Positions 12,062-24,765 are shown, counted from the first letter of the stretch. The stretch: 64,000 bases of DNA from Ulva prolifera (GCA_023078555.1 CM041196.1:9318985-9382984), one strand, 5' to 3'. The notes: generated by a model not told the origin, from the sequence alone. Translations and numbers: made by a program.

Positions 12062-13398
12062 GTTAGTCCCGGCGCGCAAGCAGGGCGCCACCGCCTTCGT
12101 ATGCAATGCCCAACAACCTGACAGCTATCGGAAGCGATTGAGGCGTGGGCATCAAATCAAATTTGTAGAGAATGCACCCAGTCAATGGATAGGTGTACAT
12201 CTGCAGCTTCGAAGTTTTCTGGTCGACTTGGCTGCCGGTGCGTGGCATGCGAGCGTGATTGCGAGCGTGATTGCCACTGGCGATCATATGCAGTGGCCGC
12301 TCGAGTTCGTGGTGGCGACAACTTCCCTCGCAGCGCAGCTATCTACACTGATAGACGTTAAACCTGCAGCATGGCTTCGCTTTTAGTGTACACAGCGCTC
12401 TGCATGATGCGCGGAGGTTCTGCCCGCGTTTCGAGGAGTGCTGGAAGAGCTCTTAAATACCTTATCAAATTCAGAGTCTGTATGGCCAGGCGTGATTGGC
12501 AATCGCGATGTACATGCTACGTACTCCAACCTCAAGGCTTCTGCGCTGAGGTATGGCCAGAACGTCGATAGTCACGCGCATCGACGGTCTTACAAAGTAC
12601 TGCTCTAGTGACTGCAGTGATGACGGACTTTGATGTATCATGCACTCATCTACCTGTGCCAAAACAAATCCCAAATTCGATGATTTCAACAGTATATATG
12701 GGCTGTCGCGCACATGCCAGGCATCCATCTACGTCACACCATGCCATGCCATGGCACGTGCACACATGGTGACAAGGCTGCTGTTGTATATGTTACAACT
12801 GTAGCCAGTGCTCTTGGTCCGCCCAGGTCAGCCTCTGGGGTGACGCCAAGCTGCTACTGCCATGCGAGGCTGAGCTGACACCGGGCCACCGGCTGCTATC
12901 TCGCTCTGCATGGCCCTGAGACCCACGTCCAAGCTCACACCACACAATGCCCTATAGAATACGGCTCAGTAAATTCAGATTAGCTTTACTTTACACAAGG
13001 TGGCATTGGTGTCTGGGTGCGCACAGGCACGCTCGGACAATGCCATCAGCACAACCTCCTGCACTGCGAAGTGGCAAGGGCCGCTGGGCCGGATTGGTGT
13101 CATCAACATTGCGGCCGGGTGGGTTTCAGAGAGTGCCGGAAGCAGTCCAGATCCCTCCCCCCTCCTCATGCATGGTGGCCAGAGGTGTCTGCTGCCGGGA
13201 GGTCAGCATGTGGCGCCAGGTGAGGCCGATGCTGCCCCCGGCGAGGGAGCGGCTGAACGACACCGACCATGCCGTGCCTGGGGCAGCCCGCTCACCTGCT
13301 ACGAGCCGTCGGCTGGTAATGGTGCCTGTCGCACGATATCAGGAACGGTGCCTGTCGCACGATCTGAACACACTGGGCACGGGTCGTGGCCGCATGTG
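12062..13398. other. Intergenic stretch with no supportable gene
   Basis: This lies between copy C and broken copy E. It contains short overlapping frames without motifs. A 26-bp unit ggtgcctgtcgcacgat is repeated twice near 13320-13364. The stretch ends at the first MITE copy. Confidence 0.5.
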
Positions 13399-13500
13399 CG
13401 GTGTTGGGTCGCTTGGCACCATTTCCAGGGCTGCCACCCAGACATTAGACCTGAATATTCAGAATTGTTACATATGATCGGGCCCGACGACCCAACACTG
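13399..13500 (+). mobile_element. 102-bp hAT-like MITE, copy 1
   Basis: It starts (cg)gtgttgggtc and ends gacccaacactg, inverted repeats of about 12 bp. The interior matches the elements at 22167 (reverse orientation) and 31601 at about 80-85% by eye. It has no coding capacity. Flanking duplications are not clear for this copy, suggesting age or a rearranged flank. Confidence 0.8.
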
Positions 13501-14439
13501 CTGCGCGGCGGCGCGGCACCCTTGCGGCCACTCGACTTCACTCGGGCCATCACCTCCGTTCTGGAGGTGAATCAGATTAATCGTATATATTGTGCCGGTC
13601 TGGAGGCAGGCCAAGGACACGCATGGCATGGCAGCGTCTCCAATCGCATGCATGCGCTCATATCAAGGTCCCGCCAGCACGTGCATGGATCGGTAACGCG
13701 AATTGTTGGTCACAACGAAGCCACCACGCACCATGTGTGCATATGCATGTGTCTGTTGGACAGGGCGCATGCGTGGAGAATGCTGGAATGGAGTGCGTGT
13801 ACACTGGACCCGTGGAATTCTGGTTAACCAGGGCAGGGGTGACGTGTGTTGCACCGGCAGCTGACGACCGGACCGCGCGGCAGCCGATGTTCCCCCCAGT
13901 TTCTCAGCAGCAGATGACACATTGATCGATATGCCGCAGCTCTGGAAGTGTCTCTAGCGCCTCCACGACCGGGGGGAGGGGCAGTACCTTGAGGGCGCGG
14001 GGGCGCTGTGCCTCTGTGAGGGGCTTGTCTGCCATGCCTTCCCCGAGCACTACTGGTGACTCCCCAAGGGCAAGCACCAGCAAAGCGTGCATTCCCACAT
14101 CATCCAGAAAGTCTGCAGCCTGCAGGGCACTATGGTGTCATGCTCAAGCACGAAGCTCTATATACGGCTAGGCTGACGCATGATCGCAAGTGATACAAGC
14201 TCTGAGAGCAGGAATGCCTAGAGAACTGCTGATCAAAGGGCGCCCGGGACAGGCGGCGCCCGGCTCTGGCGGCCCTGGTGGCAGTATGTGTGTGGCTATG
14301 TGTGTGTATGTTGCAGCGGAACCAGAAGACATTCATGTGTTACAAGGAGAAGACGTTCATGTGCTGTGTTTGTGCTACCAAGGTCAAAGCAAGCAAGGCA
14401 GGTGGCAACGCGAGCAACAAGCAGGGTGGTTGTGATGTT

Positions 14440-14622
14440 GTGTGTCGGCCGTGGGGTCTGTGCGTGCGTGTGTGGGTTCGGGTTTGTGGGTGTGTGGGTG
14501 TGCGGGTGTGTGCTTGGCGGTCTGCGGATCTGTGTCTTTTGATGCGCCAGTGGTGGGTCTCCTGGGCGTGGTGGGTGTCGCGTGCGTGCGTGTCTGTGTG
14601 TTTGCTTCGTCTGTTTGCTTCT
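14440..14622. repeat. GT-rich low-complexity tract
   Basis: Irregular tgtg/gtgcgtg repeats dominate about 180 bp. Open frames across it on both strands are compositional artefacts. It abuts the 3' end of the LINE insertion. Confidence 0.6.
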
Positions 14623-14814
14623 GTATGTATGTAGTTACAAAGGACAGAGGCCGGGCAGCGAGCCGTTGCCAGGAACACACACGCAAATCCACTCACGCAG
14701 TCATGGCACTAGGCCGGTGTATGTATGTAGTTACAAAGGACAGAGGCCGGGCAGCGAGCCGTTGCCAGGAACACACACGCAAATCCACTCACGCAGTCAT
14801 GGCACTAGGCCGGG
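14623..14814. repeat. 96-bp tandem duplication at the LINE 3' end
   Basis: The unit beginning gtatgtatgtagttacaaag starts at 14623 and again at 14719 and is nearly identical. It covers the last part of the LINE (minus strand) plus the gtatgtatgta motif that also flanks the other end of the element. It either arose during insertion or is a later slippage product. Confidence 0.85.
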
Positions 14815-16580
14815 CACGAGCACGTACCACAGCTCGGCCGGTGATGCCAGCCAAAGATCGAAGCCCCGCACGGAGCACAAGAGCATTCCCCTTGCACAAC
14901 GCCACACTCAACCGGCGCAGAGCATTCGTCACAAACAAAGCACGGTTCACCTTACCACACCGAGACGCAACCTCCGCCAGCCGATTCAAGTGATTCATGG
15001 CAGGCCGCCCCAAGCGACCATGCGTCTCATGCGACAACGGCACGAAACTATACGCATCAGGGTCGTACAAACGATAAGCAGTGCGTTTCTGCACGTCCCG
15101 CGTCTCCGCAGCACCCCCGTCCTCGCGGGCCGCACGGCCGCAATAGGAACCAGCACAGGGGTTCACAACCGACACATCTCCTATGCACAAAGGGTCGCCC
15201 GGCGGCATAAACATGATGTCCCCCAGTTTCTCCTGGGCCACTGCCCTGAACACCTCATCCAGCGCCGTTGCCTGCGCGGCAGCGGCCTGCTCCCCAGGCC
15301 CCGCTGGACCCTGACCACCCGGCGCCGCCGCCGCCGCCAGGGCCGCAGCCTGCGCTGCGTCTGGCGCGCGGCGCCCCATGTGGGCGCTGTGTCCAGCATC
15401 GGCGTCGGCGGCCGGAGCAGGCGTAGGTGCCGGCGCCTCGTCCGCGCGCGCGGTCGGCGGCGGCGGCGGGGCTGCAGGCATCGGCGCCGCGGGCAAGGCT
15501 GCCCCACGCGAAGGGCCCGCGACCTGGGAGGCGGGCTGGGGCGGAGCAGGGGGGGGCGGGCCCAACGGGCCAGCATGGATCTGCCTCGATGCGGCCGCGA
15601 GCTGCGCGCGGACGAACGGCGCTGTGCGCGGGATGCGCGTGGATGCCACACACGCGTGGGACCCGATCTCGCGCCATTGTTTTTCAACGATATTGTGGCG
15701 CGAAGTCCAGGTCCCCGCATTGTGTGTGCAATTCATCGCGTGATCGAGATCATGCGGCTGTATGAGAGTGCCACATTCGCAGCGCGAGCCGACCGCATTG
15801 GGAGGGGCTGGGGACATGCCCAGGAGATACCTGATGCACAGCATGAACTCAATGTCAGTCATGCGCAGCGCCTGGGAGAGCGGCAGGGTGCTCAACCAAA
15901 GGGTGGCTGCACGGCAAGCACAGCTGCGAAGCCGTGCCAAGTTGCATGCACCCTCGAGCGTGGCGACGTCATGGCTGGCAAGCAGAGCTGCCCGGCGGCG
16001 CAGGGCAACCAACTTTGTGATACGCTGCTGCATACCAGGTAACACCTTGGCGATGGTGTCGCCGCTCGCCGGCCCGGGCAGCTCCGGATGGAGCTGCTGA
16101 GCGACGTTGAGGGCCTGCCAGGTTTCCTGCAATTGTTGCCCGTGCGGCCCCCGGTACGGCTGCATGCACTCGGGGCCTCCTGCGAACGCCTTTTGGCTCA
16201 CCGCCGCTGCAGCGAGGTACGCTCCGTCCGCGACCTCCTGCGGCGTGGACGTGACGCCCAGGCCTCCGAGGCGCGCTGGAAGGATGGCTTGTGCGGCCGC
16301 ACGAGTGTCGTCCCGCGGGACGCGCATGATTTCATTCACCGCAGCCAGGACGGACGCCTCCGTCCGGCGCATGTGATCGGAAATGTGCGCCCACGGCACC
16401 GCCCTGGCGTAGTGCAGCATACGGCGTTGGCAGGACATCGTGAGCAGCAAGAACTGGTCTTGCGCTTTCAGGGGCAAGCGCATCATCTTTTCGATGGTGG
16501 CGCACACCTTGTCGGCCGTCGCTTCCGCGTGCGCCGACTCGAACGCCGGGGTGCCGATGGGCGTGCCGGTATGTATGTAT
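14623..16580 (-). mobile_element. 5'-truncated LINE: RT thumb, zinc knuckle and restriction-like endonuclease
   Basis: On the minus strand an open frame (about 16570 down to 14789) encodes the C-terminal part of a non-LTR retrotransposon polyprotein. First comes the reverse-transcriptase thumb region (TGTPIGTPAF, then LPARLGGLGV). Next is a Cys/His cluster, CECGTLIQPHDLDHAMNC. After a Pro/Ala-rich linker comes a restriction-like endonuclease pattern: IGDVSVVNP, then KRTAYRLYD and YSFVPLSHETHGRLG. The catalytic palm of the reverse transcriptase is missing, so the copy is 5'-truncated, as is usual for LINEs. The motif gtatgtatgta occurs at both ends (16570 and 14623/14719) and may be the target-site duplication. 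It sits in intron 1 of broken copy E. The preserved long frame suggests a fairly young insertion. Confidence 0.8.
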
Positions 16581-17436
16581 GCATGATTACACAGCCGTAT
16601 CCATTTGGACATTGACAACTCCGAAATCCGGGACCGAAAGAGGCATCCAAGCAACATGCTGCCGCAAACTCTGACTTGCGCCACAGAATGCAACAACACG
16701 AGCCAATTCACCGAGAGGGGACGGGCGATTTGCAAAACCCGACACCCCAGCATCACCACCAACACCATCAACACCGACAATAAGCACAACCGCTACATCA
16801 GACCACGAAACACCAGAGGCACTGTCATAAGGACCTGGCCGTGCGAGCAACTGCCGCACCAAAACCGCGTCTGTCGCGGTGCTGCCCGCCTTGCTGCGTT
16901 TGTCCTTGTAACACCGCGAGCAACAAGCAGAGGAACCATGCTATGTTTCAAACAGACAAGTTGTCTGAACCCGTTTGTACTGCGACACATCCTTGTTACA
17001 CTGCAGCTGCGGAGAGTGTCGTGAGGGCTGTGCACCAAGTATGCACGGAAAGGTTCTATACCAAATGGAGGATAAGCAGCGTTAGATAGAGACGAACCTT
17101 CAAAGCCAGTAATGACGTGTCATCGTGTGGCCGAGTCTCGAAACCGCTGCCCTCGTCCGTGCCGATTGAGTTGGCGCACGCAAGCCACGCTTCCACTTGG
17201 CGCACTGCCAGCGGGAGAGGAAGCACGATATCAGTACTGCCAGATTCAGCGGCCTCCTGGCGAAGGCCTTAGATCAGCTTTGACTGGTTGGCAGACAAGT
17301 AGGCCACATCGACATCCACCGGCCCGCACGCGAACGATACATGCTCCTCAGTGTCAGCAGTCGACTCCGCAAACCGGAGCTTAGCCAACTCTGAAAATAT
17401 TTCTGGTGACAGTACAGGCTGAGGGTCGCCAGGCAT

Positions 17437-19267
17437 TTGTGATGCAGCAGATCTGCGCTGGCCCGATGCAAGGCCTTGGACTGAACGTTCAGTTAACGGT
17501 CTGGTCTGAGCAGGCAACCAGCAGATTTCGAGACATTGGGCAAGAGGAAGCAGATCTAGGCAGTTTTGACTTGACGGTCTCTCCTGTGGAGACGAGACAG
17601 AGTCACCAAGTTCTGTCGGGAGGAGTCGTCAATCGGGCCTAATGCACGTCCAGGGGAAACCCAGATACTCAGACACCTCTACAGCATGCTGCCATGATCT
17701 ACATACACATCATGATTTCCGTCTGACACACGATTGTCATCGTCGTGAGTCAATTAGTTGCTGACGTATGCATTCGCTTCATGAAATGCAGTAGCACAGC
17801 TACCTGACGTGCTGCGGAGGTGCATTATGCGCCTTTCTTGCATGCATTTCTCACACTCGTGGGCGACGCGATGTGCCTCGTCCCGCGGTCTGTTCTCGTG
17901 TTGTTACGTTCCCTGTGTACCTGGTGGATGCCGAGTTAACGTCGGACGGCATCGCTCTCGAGAATTGAGCATCATAGGCTTTCCTGCGACCTGCTGTCGG
18001 TCCTCTCTCCGCTCACGTACGCCCAGGCAGTCAATAAAGCCCTTCGGCTCTCTAAATGATAACATGATCGAACTCCACGAGGTCAAGTGCGGGTGGACGA
18101 ACACTTCGAAATGGCAGCAGGCACGTCTGCAAATCATGGCATGATGACATCAGAGCCGCCAGGTTGTGTTTTTGTGCAGTGTCGAATCGCAGACTGGCCT
18201 GGCACGTGCTGGCGGCACAGTAGCTCGAGGCACAAGCGATGGCGCACCATCTAGATCTGCGATGGAGGATAGCCGTGCGCCATGCATGCGGATGAGGGAT
18301 CCCCGGTGGTTCAAAAGGCCTTGGAGCTCAGTCTGGAAAGATGTACTGCCTCGGCAGGTCGCACAGCTGCGATGCCAAACACAGGCAGCCGAGCTTCGTG
18401 CACCCTGCGCTGTTCGCATGTGCTCTCGTACCTTGCTTAATATTACACCTCAATCGCCAGCACAGCAGACATCATAGCTACAAACAAGCCCAGCAAGGCG
18501 GAGAAATCTGAATTGAGCACGTGGCTAGTGAGTGCGCATGCTGTGTCAATCGGCAACATGTAGATGCAAATCTAGAATTGACAACGTCCATTTGCACCCC
18601 CGCGCCGCAGCAGCCAGCTGGTGCCACCCAGTGGGTCACAGCTATAGCACGGCCAGGCTGGTTGGGCAGACACAATTGCCCCAGCAGCAGCCGTGGGGCT
18701 CGGAGGAGCATGCATATGATGCCCGGCTAGCTGGCAGCATAGCGGCCGCTGCGGGGGTTCCGCCCGTGTGACACCTCTGCATCGCCCCTTCATGCATGCT
18801 CACGCAGACATAGTCCGTCTGTGGCACCCCTCCAGGCCGCCATTCTTGCTTCAAATTTAAAGATGCCCGGCACAGAGTGCCATGACTCCATTGATGCAAC
18901 CTACACGTCACGGACGAAACGTGGAAGCAGCGCCGGTGGGGTGCAAATGCAAGAAGATGTGCAGCCGTGCCAAGTTATGGCATGGGGGCGACGCTGCGCG
19001 GCTTCCGTCAAAGACAAGACCCAATCATGCAGTATTCTGCTTGACAATCAAACACAGCTAAACATGACCCCAAACCGCAGCTTCCGCAACCATCGTTTAT
19101 GCACTCTATCCTACAGCTGCAGCGTCACACAGGCTGAAGCATTGAGACTCTTCATACACTTTGCAACAACCCCACAGGCTCGGTCCCTCATGCATCTCAA
19201 CTGGTGCTGCAGCAGCGCACAGTGGCAAGGGCCGCTGGCTCAGGAAGAACAGAACGTACCACAAGCA
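17437..19267. other. Intergenic stretch between copies E and D
   Basis: I found no gene, RNA or repeat to support here. The short frames on both strands lack family motifs and splice context. Confidence 0.5.
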
Positions 19268-22200
19268 TCAGTAATTCAGGCTGGTCAGGCGTGCCAGGCG
19301 CGTCATCATGGGTGCCACCTCGCGGTGCCACTGCTCGGAGTCGTCATCGTTGGAGTATACATCCAGATCGCAAAGCTGCGGCAGCATCTCCAGAGCACCG
19401 ACAATGAGTCGCATGCCCGCAAGCCCTAGTCTCGGCCCCATATCTTCCATCCGCAGCTGTGCAAGAGCGCTCAAGTGGCGGAGGCTGTCGGCCATCTGTG
19501 CTGCATGCTCCAGGCACGTTGCTTCATCGTGACAAAGTGAAATATCTAGGAACTGAAGGGCATGCCGCCCGGCTGCGCCCGGCTCGGCCAGTGCACGCAG
19601 TACAGCAACCAGCCCGGCAGCAGTGCCGCTGGTGCACTTGATGTCGAGTTCTGTGAGGGCAGGCAGGCACGGCAGTCCCTTCGCAAGGCCGTGTAGCCCC
19701 TCACCTCCCAGGCTGTTGTGAGCCAGGTTCAACACCTGGAGCGCCGGCATGTCGGCTACAAGAATCCCAATGTCTGCAACCGGCTCTGCCACATCACATA
19801 GGCGCAGAGCCGTCATGCGTGCAAGCAGTGCGGGGCTGTTGTTGCGCATGCGCGCATGGATCTTGCCAGCGGGTATCAAGTGGTGCGCATCGTTTTCATG
19901 ATACACCTCAACATGGTGGAGGGCAGGCAGGCCCGGCCCCCCCAGAAGGTCTGTCAGCATATCTTCGTGGCCGTCATCATCGACAAACCTTCTCAATATC
20001 ACGTCCATGTCCAGTTTGATGTGGAGCTCGCGCAGGGACGCCAGCTGCTGCACTGCTCCAACAAACGCTCGATACCACACGCACTCAGGGTGGCCACTGC
20101 CCAAGTCCATGCATAGGTACGTCAGCCGCGACAGCCTCGATAGCCGCGCAACGGCTTCGAGGCCGGCTTCATGCGGCCCCGCACCCTCAGCCTGAGGTGC
20201 ACCGTGCCGATCCGACGACGAGCTGGACGACTCGGAGGCTGTATCAAAGGCGTTGGGAAACGTCACGCAAGAGTGCAGATCCAGCCGTTTCAGTTGCGGC
20301 AGATGTGAGAGGCCCTCCAGCAGCTGCGTGGCGGGGCCCAGCGCGGGTGGCTGTGAGGCCGCGCCATGGCCAGCTGATAGAGGATGTACGTGCGCAGGGT
20401 CTGCACCCACTTGGGTCACGTACGTGGTGCTTTTCTGATACCAGAGCTCAAGGTGTCCGAGGGCGGGGAGGGCGCGCAGGGCGGCGGCGAACTCCGGCAT
20501 GCAGAAGTCTGTTTCACAGTAAAACTCTGCAACGGTGACCTGCAGTGTGCTCAGCGTGGCCAGGCGGGCGAGCGCATGCGGCCACTGCGAGGGCGCTGCG
20601 GGAGCCTCGGCGCACAGTCGCAAAGCGAGGCATGTGATGTGGTCAGGGGACTGCGGCTGGGGGGGGCCGGGCTGCGCTTCCACGGCGGCCAGCGCGCATT
20701 CCGGCGGGGCCGACGCCGCGGCGTGAAGGGCCGAGTCGGCGGGCGTGATGCCGTGAGGGGGCCCCGGGGGGCCTGGACCGCCTCCAGCCCCGAAGAACTG
20801 CCCGGCGGCATCTAGCGCGAGGGCCGTCGCCGAGGAGCACGAGCACTGCTCGGCGGCTACCGCGCCCGGGCGGCCCGCGCCCCGTGCTGTGCATGCTGCG
20901 CAGCGGAAGTGCGCGTGGCTCTTCACGTCGATGCGGCAGTCATCGATCCGAGAGTTAAAGTTGCTGGAGCGCAAACAGAAGGCCTGCACGACCGCCCAGC
21001 GGGAGGTGCGGGGGAGCAGCCGCAGCAGCGGCTCAACAGCAGAGTCGCACATGGAGGCGTGGCGGTGGCGCTTGTGAATCGCGGCAAGGACCGCCAGCAC
21101 GATGTGCTGTGGCAGTCCTGCGTCGATCTGCACAGGCCACGAGTCGTCAGGCAAGCGAGCAACGCAAGCAAGGCATGCGTCAAGCAGCTCAACATTGCTG
21201 CTGCAGCTATGACAGAGGTAGTGGCTGCAGCTGTAGCGCCCCCTGCCACCAAATGCGCTACTGGTCGAACACCTGGGAGTGTGTCAGCTTGCAAGAACGC
21301 AGAATTCAAATGCATGTGACGTGGTCCGTGCATCCACCTTCTGGCATGTACTTCCCGCGAGCGCTCGGCGATCTCAAAGAAGAAGGTTTGAGGGGGTTAA
21401 GGTCACGCACAGAGCGGTAGCTATACGATACGCCCGAATTGAGCCCAGGCCAAGCACTCTCAGCATGCTCGCCAGCTGCGGTGTTGGGATAGTGGCTCGG
21501 TGGGCTGCAGGTTGTTGCTGCCTTTGAGAACAACATTAAAATTTGACCAGTCAAGGCCAGACCTCATTGCGCGCAGCCCCGGGCATCATGTGCCAAGCAT
21601 GTCAGCAGGGCGTGCAGCCCTGGCACAGACGGACAATCATGACTCGGCCGTTGGCAAGCAGACTTTATTGGTACTCAAGCTCAAGCATCCACGGGAGTGT
21701 GCTGAACTGCGGGCGCGTTCGTGCCTGTAGGCCCTTCAGTTGAATTGTTTGACTTGTTCGCCTGGGTCGGAGAACGACACCCCAGCATCACACCTCTGCA
21801 GCCTCAGCGCCGGTGTCTGTCGCAGCATCGAAAGTATCAAGCGTGCACGAAGAGTGCTTGAAGCCGAGTCTAGAAAATTGCAATCACCAGGCACAAGACA
21901 ATTGAGAGCACCAGCGTGCACCAACGGCGTCATGCCATACTAAAAGTTAGCTTGAGTGGTCAGGGGTTGGGTTTTTCAGGGGCTCACCACAGAATCATAC
22001 ATGATTTCCTCACATTGCTGGCATGGAACTCCGTCTGTGGAGCGACAGGTATGCCACGAGAGTGTGATGGGCGTACGGGTGCAAATTTCTTTCAAGACGC
22101 AGTCCATATCATATGCGTCGGGCAATCTCCACACCCGCTCACGGACCTCCACCCACTCGTTCGACGCAGTGTTGGGTCGGCGGGCTGGATCATATGTAAC

Positions 22201-23422
22201 AATCCCGAACACTCGTGTCTAATTTCAGGGTGGCAGCCCTGGAAATGCTGCACAGCGACCCAACATGGCGTCGAACCCACAACTAACAATCGCTCCTGAG
22301 CAACGGTCCATGCAGCAAAACAGACTCTGGATGCGCCACAGCTGTAGCCGTGGCGGACTTGATGGCGGACTCTGTGGCTCACACGCCAGGACCATGACAA
22401 GCTAGACGAGGATGCATGTAGCAGCATCAAGGCACGTCGACGCACAGTAAATCTGGGTGAGCTGAGCCGTACCCTGAGTGGACGCTGAGCAAGTGGAATG
22501 AACTTGAATGAACGGGACACCGTGCCGATGATGTGCAAGCGGCGAGTTTCAGGACACACCTTGAGGGCGAGGGCGCACTGTGCCGCCGTGGGGGGTTGCT
22601 CTGCCATGCCGTCCCCGAGCAGGGCCTCCCCGAGAGCTTCCACGACCATCGCCACTGTCTCCTCGTCGTCCAGGAAGTCAGCAGCCTGCAGAAGAGCTTG
22701 CACAAGGTCTGGGTGCTCTTAAGGCCATGTGTGTGTGCACGGACGACCGCTTGTCACACAGCAGCAGAGCCGATATGTAGTGGAAATACACTGTCGCTGC
22801 AGTCAACACGTGTGAATGAGCCCGGTCCTGTCAGTGGCTTGCCCAGCACCATGTCAACAACCTGCCGCGTTCCCCGCATTGCATGCCACCGTTCGAGCAA
22901 CATCGAATGCCCCAGCTGAAGCTCTTCACGATTTCTGCTTGCGGCTGCAGAGAGGCAATAGCGACAGCATGGTCGAGGGTCAACGGCAGCTGTGCGTTTC
23001 CGGAACACAGCACAGATGTCGGACGAGACTGCGTCGTCAGGCCCGTGCACCGGCTTGCAGAAGTCATCAGCTAGACAAAAATTGTACGTGGGAACGTTTT
23101 GGCGTACCTTGAGCGCTCGGAAGAGGGTGTCGGAGTCGCAGGCTGTAGCGTCTGTTCTCACGCCGGTTCCGCTGGAGCAGGCCAGCCATGCCTCCACGTC
23201 GGGCATGGACACACCTAGCGGCAGCGGTAGTGACAGCTTGGCAGCGGCTTCACCATGTTCAGCTGCTTGTTGGCACAGGTCAGTGACGAGCCGCGATCGC
23301 TGCGCTGATGCAGCGGGCACGGCAGCGGTGATATGCCCACAAACGAAGGAAGCCTCCACTGGTGAGCCCACTATACAAAGTTCTACGCAGCCAGGTGGGG
23401 GAACTCGAGGTGAGGTCTCCAT
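19268..23422 (-). CDS. Copy D: Skp1/BTB-like N-terminus fused to leucine-rich repeats
   Basis: Minus-strand exons 23422-23108, 22685-22560 and 21127-19268. The GT-AG phase-0 introns are 422 and 1432 bp, and the second contains a MITE (22167-22268). Predicted protein 766 aa. Exon 1 (105 codons) starts METSPRVPPPGCVELCIVG, has VPAASAQRSRLVTDLC and LPLPLGVSMPDVEAWLAC, and ends LFRALK. Exon 2 (42 codons) begins AADFLDDEETVAMVVEAL. Exon 3 begins IDAGLPQHIVLAVLAAI, then LLRLLPRTSRWAVVQAFC. The leucine-rich repeats include ALQVLNLAHNSLGGEGL, and the protein ends LARLTSLNY. It is head to head with copy G, 1.34 kb apart. A role as a cullin-ligase adaptor with a repeat-based recognition domain is inferred from architecture. 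Confidence 0.8.
22167..22268 (-). mobile_element. 102-bp hAT-like MITE, copy 2
   Basis: It is bounded by cagtgttgggtc and gacccaacatgg, in reverse orientation to the other two copies, and lies in intron 2 of copy D. The 8 bp on each side (gttcgacg and cgtcgaac) are exact reverse complements rather than direct repeats, so the palindrome extends past the usual ends. Confidence 0.8.
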
Positions 23423-24765
23423 AAATTTCAAATGCGGGGATCGTCTACGATGTGCGAGCCAGCATTCGGTGCGCGTTTGAAGCACGTCAAGGGATCTTGG
23501 CAGACGAGAGACACCGTGACAGCCGCAGTCATATCAACGACGATGGCAATCAACGTGCCACATGTAGATGACACTGGCCAACTTGTAACCTCTGGTACAG
23601 CTTTGCAGCCGGGAGCCTGTGGCCACGTTCGAATGTTGCTACGTGGCTACAGGCGGTAAGCAATCCGGCGGTCAGCAATCCAATTCACAGCGTGCACGAC
23701 AACGGCATGCCCACAAACAGAGGACGCCTGAGCAGTTAAGAGTTTGAGTTTACAGGTTCGTCTGTAGCTGGACAGGCGAGTTCGAGGTGGGTTGTCTATC
23801 TGTCGCAAAGGAAATTTTAAGCAGCGACCGTCAGCCCCAGTCCAGCGCGAAATCGGTGGGTTTCGAAAGCAATTCGAGAGATCTCTGCAGTCGAGAGGTA
23901 CACACGCTGCTGCAACACTGTTGTACAGCTTGAGCGCGGGGCATTGTGCGACCCCGAGTACAGCGTAAGCTGATTGATCGGTACACCGTGAAAGGTACAC
24001 GGTACCGTTTTATATTAAACAAAATGAAACAAAGAATCTCTTCCAAATCAACATCCTACAGTTAAAAGCCTGCTATGTGGCCACAGGCGCTTGCCAGCGT
24101 GCGGTCAGCAACTGAAGCCGGGCTCACAGCCACTGCCGTTAAGATGTGCACATGCCAAGCGTGCATCTTCCGCGCCGTGGCTGGAATCCACCGCAGCATG
24201 TAGCTATCCTGCGCACGCACCGCTCACAGGCGCACACTCTGAGCTCGCACGTGCTGATCTCCGATTATGTACGTCCCCCAGGCTGTCGTGCCGCGTCTGG
24301 GGACAGTGAGCGAACACGTGAGCATGTGCACGTCTAGCCGCGGCAGGGCATTCTTGTAGTGCGCGCGAGGGGCTGTCAGTATCGCGTGGCGATGCTGCGA
24401 GTGCGGGACTCATACAGTGCTTGTAATGCATATCTCGTTCGCTCCTCTGTAACTTCGTATCTCTACATGCCGCCCGAGGGTGGTCCGAACACCTGGCCAG
24501 GCGCGTACGTCATCCACTGCGTGGCTACAGGATCTATCTTGACCATGAGCAAGCTTGCCCACCGACGCCATGCTGGCAACAGAACAGTTGCATATATACC
24601 CCACCACCAGCGCATAAATGGCGATAGGCGTGAGGATATATTGTTTAGACGTCTTGAGAACGGGCACCGTCAGCCGATGCTCTCAGCTCTTCCCCATTCC
24701 GTGTAAAGGAAGGTTACTGATGCGTTGAGCGTTCAAGCCTCTCTCAAAGAATCCAACCGCAAATA
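23423..24765. promoter_or_regulatory. Divergent intergenic region between copies D and G
   Basis: The 1.34 kb between two oppositely facing start codons should hold both promoters. A TATA-like atatata lies at 24592-24598, about 170 bp before the start of G. Near 23690-23740 a minus-strand stretch reads TAQASSVCGHAVVV, resembling SPVEASFVCGHITAAVP of copy D exon 1, so part of an older exon 1 may survive here. A segment of about 45 bp near 23639 is repeated near 24070. Confidence 0.4.

Larger units (their letters stand above)
13930..17436 (-). pseudogene. Copy E: broken Skp1/BTB-LRR gene carrying a LINE in intron 1
   Basis: Exon 1 (17436-17098) aligns with the family and ends SLLALK at a GT donor. 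It reads SANQSKLI, then an in-frame TAA (17271-17269) where sister copies have Thr or a similar residue, then GLRQEAAESG and VLPLPLAVRQVEAWLAC. Exon 2 (14119-13988) begins AADFLDDVGMHALLVLAL and ends PRALK at GTACTG. Almost at once follows VVEALETLPELRH, matching the last leucine-rich repeat of copy C, so nearly all of exon 3 is missing. Intron 1 is about 3 kb instead of the usual 0.4-0.5 kb because it holds a truncated LINE (about 14623-16580). The stop codon, deletion and insertion together make it a dead copy. Confidence 0.8.

Noticed and set aside
14582-16042. A 486-codon plus-strand open frame
   Set aside because: It is the antisense shadow of the LINE coding region, runs through the GT-rich tract, and is rich in Arg and Pro as expected of an opposite-strand GC-rich frame.
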